Source of the DNA: Actinomycetes bacterium
GTDB lineage: Bacteria; Actinomycetota; Acidimicrobiia; Acidimicrobiales; Palsa-688
NCBI GenBank assembly: GCA_021819345.1
Contig: JAKARG010000266.1
Location: forward strand, 1-5,023
Length of the DNA: 5,023 nucleotides
Direction of reading: 5' to 3'
Program-made: the position numbers and the translations under genes
Part shown: positions 1 to 3,831 of the stretch, piece after piece
How positions within the stretch are numbered: position 1 is the stretch's first letter
Layout: every line of letters begins with the position of its first letter
Notes under the pieces: model-generated
Told to the model about the DNA's origin: nothing
What the model saw: the letters and a program-made list of their open reading frames with translations, nothing else
Databases searched by the model: none

Positions 1-692
1 ACATGCCAGACCCGACCGGCGTCGGTGGTGGCGAGGATCACCGGGTGGTTACCCTCACCAACCGCCACACAAAAACTCGCGTTGGAACACGAAACACCGG
101 CAAGCGTGGTGTTCGAGTTTCCTGAGACGGTACTCGACCGCAAGGGGTCAGACACCCACTTGGACACTCCACGCCGGTATGAAAGTAGGACGGGAGCCAT
201 CGCCCCGTCGTAGAGCCCAGTGCCAACTACATAACAACGTGACGGTGAGGGGCAACTGGCGGCATTGATCGAGCCATGGGAGAGACCCAGCCCTTTCGGA
301 TAGCCCTCAAGCTGCCACCCGTGGCTCTTCTCGGCCTGAGAGGTCCGTCCTGATGAGAGCCGGTTCACGGTGACGAACCCGGCCCCGACGAGCGCGGCTG
401 CGAGTACCACGACCCCGAGCAGCAGACGAGCCGGACGCCTCCCCATCGTTCCCTTCCGGCGTCGCTGGCGTGTTTGTCGATACCACCCGCGGGGAGCGCC
501 AGCTACGCCGAGGTGGGCCGGCTTAGGTTGAATGGCGACCGAGAGATCCGGCCCAGAAACGATAGGTTGGTCGCCTGCCTGGGTGCCAGAGCGCTCGCTA
601 TCCGGGGATGCGCCTATCCCGATAGGGGACCCGCAACTCCCGCAGTATCTCGCGTCCTTAGCCCCGTGGTGACCACACTTTTGGCACTGCAT
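1..692 (-). CDS. Zinc-ribbon / single-TM / extracellular SCPS-repeat protein (C-terminus beyond left edge)
   Basis: The frame is open from ATG 692 to the left edge: 230 residues, C-terminus missing. Residues 3-20 form a zinc ribbon (C3xxC6, C17xxC20; MQCQKCG...RYCGSCG). Residues 24-75 are a low-complexity linker, then a basic cluster (RQTRQRRRKG) runs into one membrane helix at about 88-109 (LLLGVVVLAAALVGAGFVTV). The basic cluster before the helix puts the zinc ribbon in the cytoplasm. Outside, two copies of an SC-x4-C-x2-VG motif appear (SCPSPSRCYVVG about 146-157, VSCSNASFCVAVG 200-212), the second followed by PVILATTDAGRVW. This repeat style occurs in actinobacterial BNR/sialidase-like beta-propeller proteins. 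Start: GAGAAGG lies 9 bases before ATG 692 and 6 before GTG 695. A later ATG at 446 also has a purine-rich site, but starting there would discard the zinc ribbon, whose spacing is too good for chance. No enzymatic role can be assigned; a sensor or surface-binding role is inference. Confidence 0.85.
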   Translation of the reverse strand, partial: MQCQKCGHHGAKDARYCGSCGSPIGIGASPDSERSGTQAGDQPIVSGPDLSVAIQPKPAHLGVAGAPRGWYRQTRQRRRKGTMGRRPARLLLGVVVLAAALVGAGFVTVNRLSSGRTSQAEKSHGWQLEGYPKGLGLSHGSINAASCPSPSRCYVVGTGLYDGAMAPVLLSYRRGVSKWVSDPLRSSTVSGNSNTTLAGVSCSNASFCVAVGEGNHPVILATTDAGRVWH

Positions 693-845
693 CACATCCA
701 GCCTTCTCGTCGACTCCGGCTACCTGGTAGACCCGGGCATGCCGACAACTTCCGTAACCCCGAGATATCGACTTCTCGACCTACCTCCGACCCTGGAGGT
801 CCAAGTCACGTCCGCCACAGAGCGGACCGGGTCCACCATCGCCCG
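693..845. other. Intergenic spacer
   Basis: These 153 bases separate the small membrane protein gene from the zinc-ribbon gene, both on the minus strand. The spacer contains a ribosome-binding site (GAGAAGG on the minus strand, just before 695) and a weak inverted repeat ACCTCC/GGAGGT at 783-800 with a 6-base loop. No T-run follows the repeat, so it is not a convincing terminator. No good promoter was found. The two genes may be co-transcribed. Confidence 0.5.
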
Positions 846-1160
846 TCAACTCCCTGCCCAGAGTCGGTTCATCGCGCCCTGCGCCTTCACGAAACACACG
901 ATCCCAGCGCCGAGGGGAGGCAATATCCAAAGGCCCGTCAAGGCTCGCACATGCGAAAAGTTGCCTCGGGCTGCGTAGGCCAGCTCGATCTCGTAAGGGA
1001 GCAGGAAGGCAACCACCGGGCTGATGAAGAGCCACAGCAACAGGCCCGCGAGCTGACGATATCGTGCGCAGCTGGTCAGCACGTCGGTTCCGTTGAATGC
1101 GGCGACAATGACCGAAGCGCCGCTCAGGTCCAGGCTGCTGCTACCGGCACGACTGGTCAT
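846..1160 (-). CDS. Small two-helix membrane protein, translationally coupled to the upstream lipoprotein
   Basis: The product has 104 residues. The ATG (1160-1158) overlaps the TGA of the lipoprotein gene (1159-1157) as ATGA, and a near-perfect AGGAGGT lies 8 bases upstream inside the end of the lipoprotein gene. Together these argue strongly that it is a real, translationally coupled gene. Two hydrophobic segments are visible: residues about 37-58 (LAGLLLWLFISPVVAFLLPY) and 74-92 (LTGLWILPPLGAGIVCFV), joined by a short loop with charged and polar residues (EIELAYAARGNFSHVR). The tail KAQGAMNRLW faintly resembles the C-terminal end of DUF4234-type membrane proteins, which is not enough to assign a family. 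The only cysteines are C31 and C89. I do not recognise the family. Coupling to a lipoprotein suggests that the two products act together at the membrane (inference). Confidence 0.8.
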   Translation of the reverse strand: MTSRAGSSSLDLSGASVIVAAFNGTDVLTSCARYRQLAGLLLWLFISPVVAFLLPYEIELAYAARGNFSHVRALTGLWILPPLGAGIVCFVKAQGAMNRLWAGS

Positions 1161-2503
1161 GGTGCAACACCTCCTGCTCGGTGAAGCTGGGCGAGCTGGT
1201 CGCGCGCGAAACTGGCAATCGCGTTGGGGCTCACGAGCGACCGGAGGACCTTCGAGGGTAAAGACGGTGCGGCGAGAACGGCGATGCTCGCTACGGACGT
1301 ACCTGACACCACAGTCACGCCGGCTTTGTCCTGACCACTGGTCGTGGAGGTACCGACCTCGGAGAGGTCCCCGAGGTGGGGTGCGCTCGGGTCGGCCGTC
1401 ACGCCAAGAGAGGCGAAGGTTCCCCGCATAGCGCTGTCCGCGTTAGCAGCCGAGGGGCACGAGAAGTCCTCGGAGACGAGGATCGCTCCCTGCAAGGCGG
1501 CCTGTTTGGCCGAAGTGCCCGTGACGAAAATCTCGCTGGCCGCGCCGGTGCAGCCGTACTTATTTCCGCTGCTGAGGGCTTGCGTGTTGCGGCTACCGTT
1601 ACCGGTGTCACGGGCGCTCGGGTCGGGGCTGAACACGCGTGGGATGTCTTTGCAGGGCAGGAGCGGAGCAGATAGCCACGCCTGGGGACAGCCTCCCACG
1701 CCGGGACTCAGTGCTTCCGAGGCTGCGAGGTTGGGGCTTGGGAGGGGAAGACGGACCGTTCCAACCTGGAGCAGCTTGCGGTACTGGTCCTGGAGGAAGC
1801 TGACGACGGCATTAGGGAGAGTCAGCTCGTGGTCTGCCGAGACCGGCAATGTCGTCGACGCCGAGACTTCCACGAAGAGGATGGTGCTGTTTGCAACAGC
1901 AACCCCGACCCCGGTGTCGTGATGACTTGTGGCGGAAAAGAAGACGATCGAACTCTGGCCGACCGTCGCTACGTGGGGGTCGGGCACAGTGTTGGAGATT
2001 TCTTTCTTCGTTGAAGCCGTAAGCTTCTCGAAACCCCGCAGCGCGTCGACAGCCGAGGGGCAGGTGACCGCCGCGGAAGCGAGGATCGCTCCCTGCGAGT
2101 CTGCCTTGGTCGTCGAGTCGCCGACGATGAGGGTCTCGAGGACGGCGTGCGTGCACCCAGTGGGTTGTGCAAAGCGCTGGGCGCGAACCGACGCCGACAT
2201 CCCAGAGCTGGTGCCGGAGCTCGGGTCAGGGCTGAACACGCTTGGAATGTTCTTGCAGGGCAGCAGTGGCTCGGCCGCCCAAGCCGCGGGGCACCCGCCG
2301 ACACCGAGGGCAAGGGACCGTTGCGGGGCCAAGTTAGCGGGCGTGCCATGACCAGCCGCCGACGTCGTCGTACTCGAAGCGCTCAGCTTGTGTACCGGGG
2401 ACTGGGACGATGCCGAACGGCTCGAACCGCAGCCTGCCAACGTCGTGGCCACCAACAGCAGCGCTACGACCGGGAGGCAAAGGCGTCCGATTCCAGTAGA
2501 CAC
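1157..2503 (-). CDS. Secreted lipoprotein with a tandemly duplicated four-cysteine domain
   Basis: The product has 448 residues. An N-terminal lipoprotein signal is clear: R7, a hydrophobic core about 8-21 (LCLPVVALLLVATT) and the lipobox LAGC with lipidated Cys25, then a Ser/Thr-rich linker to about residue 60. The rest is two copies of one domain, about 65-245 and 264-442. Each begins GVGGCP and continues PLLPCK(N/D)IP, VFSPDPS, GCT, QGAIL, CPSA and PNA(V/I)xSF. The four cysteines per copy (71, 83, 117, 148; 272, 284, 318, 349) have the same spacing of 12, 34 and 31, so two disulfides per domain are likely. The start is GTG; TAG lies in frame just upstream, and there is no Shine-Dalgarno. 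A candidate promoter places transcription start at the GTG itself, so the mRNA is probably leaderless. I do not recognise the family; the layout recalls extracytoplasmic PknH-like or DUF3558 lipoproteins only in general. It is probably exported and anchored on the outer face of the membrane. Confidence 0.88.
   Translation of the reverse strand: MSTGIGRLCLPVVALLLVATTLAGCGSSRSASSQSPVHKLSASSTTTSAAGHGTPANLAPQRSLALGVGGCPAAWAAEPLLPCKNIPSVFSPDPSSGTSSGMSASVRAQRFAQPTGCTHAVLETLIVGDSTTKADSQGAILASAAVTCPSAVDALRGFEKLTASTKKEISNTVPDPHVATVGQSSIVFFSATSHHDTGVGVAVANSTILFVEVSASTTLPVSADHELTLPNAVVSFLQDQYRKLLQVGTVRLPLPSPNLAASEALSPGVGGCPQAWLSAPLLPCKDIPRVFSPDPSARDTGNGSRNTQALSSGNKYGCTGAASEIFVTGTSAKQAALQGAILVSEDFSCPSAANADSAMRGTFASLGVTADPSAPHLGDLSEVGTSTTSGQDKAGVTVVSGTSVASIAVLAAPSLPSKVLRSLVSPNAIASFARDQLAQLHRAGGVAP
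1169..1175 (-). promoter_or_regulatory. Strong Shine-Dalgarno AGGAGGT of the small membrane protein gene
   Basis: AGGAGGT on the minus strand lies 8 bases before ATG 1160, inside the last codons of the lipoprotein gene. With the ATGA overlap it decides the start of the 104-residue gene and indicates coupled translation. Confidence 0.85.
1178..1714 (-). repeat. Lipoprotein internal repeat, copy 2 (residues 264-442)
   Basis: This is the second copy of the domain, with the same order of motifs as copy 1: SPGVGGCP, APLLPCKDIP, VFSPDPS, YGCTG, LQGAIL, SCPSA and SPNAIASF. Cysteines 272, 284, 318 and 349 keep the copy 1 spacing exactly. An 18-residue linker rich in Pro and Leu (VGTVRLPLPSPNLAASEA) joins the copies. 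Confidence 0.85.
1769..2311 (-). repeat. Lipoprotein internal repeat, copy 1 (residues 65-245)
   Basis: This is the first copy of the duplicated domain. The copies also match at nucleotide level at a constant offset of 603 bases (201 codons). On the plus strand AGCCGAGGGGCA occurs at 1448 and 2051, GAGGATCGCTCCCTGC at 1478 and 2081, and GCTGAACACGC at 1628 and 2231. The constant offset over the cysteine-bearing half indicates duplication without indels there. The C-terminal halves have drifted (offset 196 residues at PNA). Confidence 0.85.
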
Positions 2504-2509
2504 TGCGTA

Positions 2510-2538
2510 ACGCTACTCGTCCGCTGGTACCCGCTCAA
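2510..2538 (-). promoter_or_regulatory. Candidate promoter for a leaderless lipoprotein transcript
   Basis: On the minus strand, TTGAGC (2538-2533), a 17-base spacer and TAGCGT (2515-2510) resemble -35 and -10 elements: TTGA matches, and the first, second and sixth -10 bases match. Six bases follow before the G of the GTG start at 2503, which is the distance expected for +1. The lipoprotein gene has no Shine-Dalgarno, which fits a leaderless mRNA, a common form in actinobacteria. An imperfect operator-like repeat AGTTC-N7-GAACT (2554-2538) overlaps the -35 edge. This is prediction by eye only. Confidence 0.45.
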
Positions 2539-2602
2539 GTTCAAACGTGGAACTGACCCACGCCCCCACGCCCGTGCTCAGGCTGACCCAGTCGGGCTTC
2601 AT
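2513..2602 (-). CDS. 29-codon ORF of uncertain status
   Basis: ATG 2602 overlaps the TGA (2601-2599) of the broken upstream gene as ATGA, and the ORF ends at TAG 2515-2513, ten bases before the lipoprotein GTG. The peptide begins MKPDWVSLSTGVGAW and ends STFELERVPADE. No convincing Shine-Dalgarno is present. The end of the ORF coincides with the candidate lipoprotein promoter. It may be a coupled small protein, or the out-of-frame C-terminal tail of the decayed partner gene left by an internal deletion. The peptide resembles the end of a folded extracytoplasmic domain more than a free-standing small protein. I do not recognise a family. Confidence 0.3.
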   Translation of the reverse strand: MKPDWVSLSTGVGAWVSSTFELERVPADE

Positions 2603-2757
2603 GGGGCCGAGATCCGCCGGTACCGCCGCTGGCGCTGCAGGCGACGGGCCCGCTGGGCGATGAACCCTACGTCGGGTAGCACCACCGCCCGCTCGACGCG
2701 GGTGGTCAGCGCGCCGATCACCAAAGCGATCTGGTTCTAGCGGTGGTCAGTTGCCAT
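2599..2757 (-). pseudogene. Broken ECF-partner gene (N-terminal remnant, in-frame TAG)
   Basis: ATG 2757 lies 18 bases after the sigma factor stop and has a good Shine-Dalgarno (GAGGGG, about 8 bases upstream). The frame reads MATDHR, then TAG (2739-2737), then continues in the same frame to TGA 2601-2599: NQIALVIGA, LTTRVERAVVLPDVGFIAQ, RARRLQRQRRYRR, ISAP. The continued frame looks coding: an amphipathic stretch followed by an arginine-rich cluster. This is how the short cytoplasmic N-termini of anti-sigma-like or hypothetical membrane proteins encoded next to SigE-type sigma genes often look just before their membrane helix. No helix follows here, so the gene is probably both stopped (CAG or CAA to TAG would restore it) and truncated. 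A GTG at 2721 could restart translation but has no ribosome-binding site. The assignment as sigma partner rests on position and composition, not on a recognised domain. Confidence 0.55.
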
Positions 2758-2775
2758 CGCTGTCACCCCTCTGCC

Positions 2776-3287
2776 TCATGAGCGATCCGGCAAATCCCGG
2801 GCACTGCTGAGGAGACCCTCAAGCGAAGCCCGGCCGCGGGTCAGCCACGACTCACGGTTCCTAGCTTGCTCGATATCTCGTCGCCGACCTCGCCGACGGA
2901 CAGACCGACGGCGCAGGGGAGGAACAGTGCGCAGCCCTGGTGGATGGGAATGCGGCGCAGCGGCAGGAGGACCTCGATGTCTGGTCCCGTGGAATCGTCC
3001 GCCGCACCGGCGAACTCGTACAATGGCCCCTCGCGCATAGTGCGACGCCAGGGGCCGACGGCGATGTTCGTCGCCGCGCGACGCACCCACGCCTCGATGT
3101 TCTCGTGGCCACCCACCTGGTCCCAGCGAGCCCAGAGCCGAGCGAAGGCCTCCTGGACGACCTCCTCGGCGTCCGCCCGACTGGTGGTGACGACGTAGCG
3201 CTGGCCGACGAGCCTCGAGTACGGCGCCCGGTAGACGGCGTCGGAGCCGTTGATGTCTCCTGGACCCGCCTCGCCGCTGCTCGACAC
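2776..3287 (-). pseudogene. SigE-type ECF RNA polymerase sigma factor, frameshifted in region 4
   Basis: Region 2 spans about residues 15-80 from GTG 3287: LVGQRYVVTTSRADAEEVVQ, EAFARLWARWD and EAWVRRAATN, the usual core-binding and -10-recognition segment. Region 4 begins LRRIPIHQGCALFLPCAVGL, SVGEVGDEISSKLGTV, then reads SRG and stops at 2841. The next frame continues SWLTRGRASLEGLLSSARDL to a stop at 2776. Inserting one A at about 2852 turns GTGAGTCG into GTG AAG TCG and restores the family motif GTVKSxLxRG, the DNA-recognition helix, giving about 169 residues, normal for the family. So one base has been lost, or there is a sequencing error. As it stands the product loses half of its region 4 helix-turn-helix. 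Substitutions at usually conserved positions (QG for QR, LPC for a usual LxY, W for R in the helix) also suggest relaxed selection. The start is GTG 3287, preceded by GAAGGGGA with 6 bases between; the GTG at 3329 gives an unlikely Trp/Arg-rich extension. Confidence 0.82.
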
Positions 3288-3293
3288 CGGGCA

Positions 3294-3301
3294 TCCCCTT
3301 C
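3294..3301 (-). promoter_or_regulatory. Shine-Dalgarno GAAGGGGA of the sigma factor gene
   Basis: GAAGGGGA on the minus strand ends 6 bases before GTG 3287. It decides between this start and the in-frame GTG at 3329, which has no comparable site. Confidence 0.6.
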
Positions 3302-3615
3302 GCCTCGTCCAGCTCCAACCGCTCCACACGCGGCACCCCCCGGCGCGGTTGCACCGGACCGCCAGGCACCTGATCCCGGGCCGGCGGGGCTGGCCGTCCG
3401 CTGTCCACGCGTTCCATGGCGACGGGGCGTGCCACCACCGCCCACTTCAGCGATTGATTTGTCGCCGATCGGCCTCGACCTGCCGGTTCTAAGTGATGAG
3501 CGATGTTCGACGGGCGGCCGCCAGGTCTCGTGCCGCGGGCGATTTTGTTGAAAACGGGGCGCGAAGCCCATGTTCTTGTAGGTGGAGGTCGTCGGTCGGC
3601 CGCCGGCAGGTGACC

Positions 3616-3649
3616 CTGGCGGCTCCGAGGAGCCTGGCGCCGGCTCCGA
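3616..3649 (+). repeat. Short direct repeat CTGGCG...GGCTCCGA
   Basis: CTGGCGGCTCCGA at 3616-3628 recurs at 3634-3649 with a three-base insertion (CTGGCGCCGGCTCCGA). Between and within them GGCTCC-GA-GGAGCC (3621-3634) is also an inverted repeat. Such short direct repeats beside hairpins are common in operators and transfer or replication origins, but may be chance in GC-rich DNA. Confidence 0.4.
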
Positions 3650-3650
3650 A

Positions 3651-3667
3651 AAACCGGTGTCCGGTTT
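3651..3667. repeat. Inverted repeat AAACCGG-TGT-CCGGTTT
   Basis: A perfect 7-base-pair stem with a 3-base loop. The stem is less GC-rich than its surroundings. It could be a DNA-binding site or a small terminator-like hairpin, but there is no T-run after it on either strand. The core ACCGGT occurs again at 3688-3693. Confidence 0.5.
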
Positions 3668-3692
3668 CAGCCCCTGCCTCCCTATTTACCGG

Positions 3693-3755
3693 TCGAAGAC
3701 CGCGGTCAGCCCGGCGACGGCCCACCGTCGCCGGGACCGCCGCCGCCGTCTTCGA
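3693..3755. repeat. Two-tier long hairpin upstream of the transfer gene
   Basis: The inner arms CCCGGCGACGG (3710-3720) and CCGTCGCCGGG (3725-3735) are perfectly complementary over 11 bases with a CCCA loop. The outer arms TCGAAGAC (3693-3700) and GTCTTCGA (3748-3755) are perfectly complementary over 8 bases, and GGT/ACC can pair between the tiers. A 10-base palindrome GACCGCGGTC (3698-3707) overlaps the left arm. The structure ends 76 bases before the start of the transfer gene. It may be an operator, a transfer-origin hairpin, or a factor-dependent terminator; no T-run is present. Confidence 0.65.
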
Positions 3756-3831
3756 AGTCGTTTGTCCAAATCGAGCCCGAAACCCCTTGTTCTCATAGTG
3801 AACCCGTCGTCCCTCGACCCAAGGGAGGTCC

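Larger units (their letters stand above)
3288..3831. other. Divergent intergenic region
   Basis: No gene is supported in these 544 bases between the sigma factor gene (minus strand) and the transfer gene (plus strand). The left part, about 3290-3417 on the minus strand, has a frame with high GC at third positions (VPRVERLELDEAKGMP) that could be a lost N-terminal extension of the sigma factor. The central part has a local AT-rich stretch at 3541-3555 (GATTTTGTTGAAAAC). The right part (3616-3755) is dense in short direct and inverted repeats listed separately. It lies where a promoter, operator or transfer origin of the plus-strand gene would be expected. No clear -35/-10 pair for that gene was found. 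Confidence 0.5.

Noticed and set aside
613..626. CCTAT-CCCG-ATAGG inverted repeat
   Set aside because: Five-base arms inside the coding region of the zinc-ribbon gene; likely chance.
718..755. Promoter for the zinc-ribbon gene (TTGTCG or GGAAGTT as -35)
   Set aside because: No acceptable -10 lies at the right distance from TTGTCG, and the ECF-like GGAAGTT...GTCT pair is too closely spaced and too short to claim.
783..800. ACCTCC/GGAGGT hairpin as a terminator after the small membrane protein gene
   Set aside because: The stem is only six base pairs with a six-base loop, and no T-run follows on the minus strand.
474..1184. Plus-strand frame of 236 codons
   Set aside because: It lies opposite the zinc-ribbon gene and the small membrane protein, which both have ribosome-binding sites and clear protein features. 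Its own peptide shows none.
1344..1922. Plus-strand frame opposite the lipoprotein
   Set aside because: It is antisense to a gene with a lipobox and an internal domain duplication; no independent support.
3288..3329. Upstream GTG at 3329 as the sigma factor start
   Set aside because: It would add MWSGWSWTRRRGCP, with poor codon use and no ribosome-binding site; GTG 3287 has GAAGGGGA at a proper distance.
3513..3522. Perfect palindrome GGCGGCCGCC
   Set aside because: Such palindromes are expected by chance in very GC-rich DNA and nothing around it supports a function.
2940..3551. Plus-strand frame opposite the sigma factor
   Set aside because: It has no domain or ribosome-binding site, and the opposite strand encodes an unmistakable sigma region 2.
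3420..3831. tRNA gene or attachment site at the edge of the mobile element
   Set aside because: No cloverleaf, T-loop GGTTCRA pattern or tRNA 3' end was seen, and no repeat with another part of the window marks an insertion boundary.
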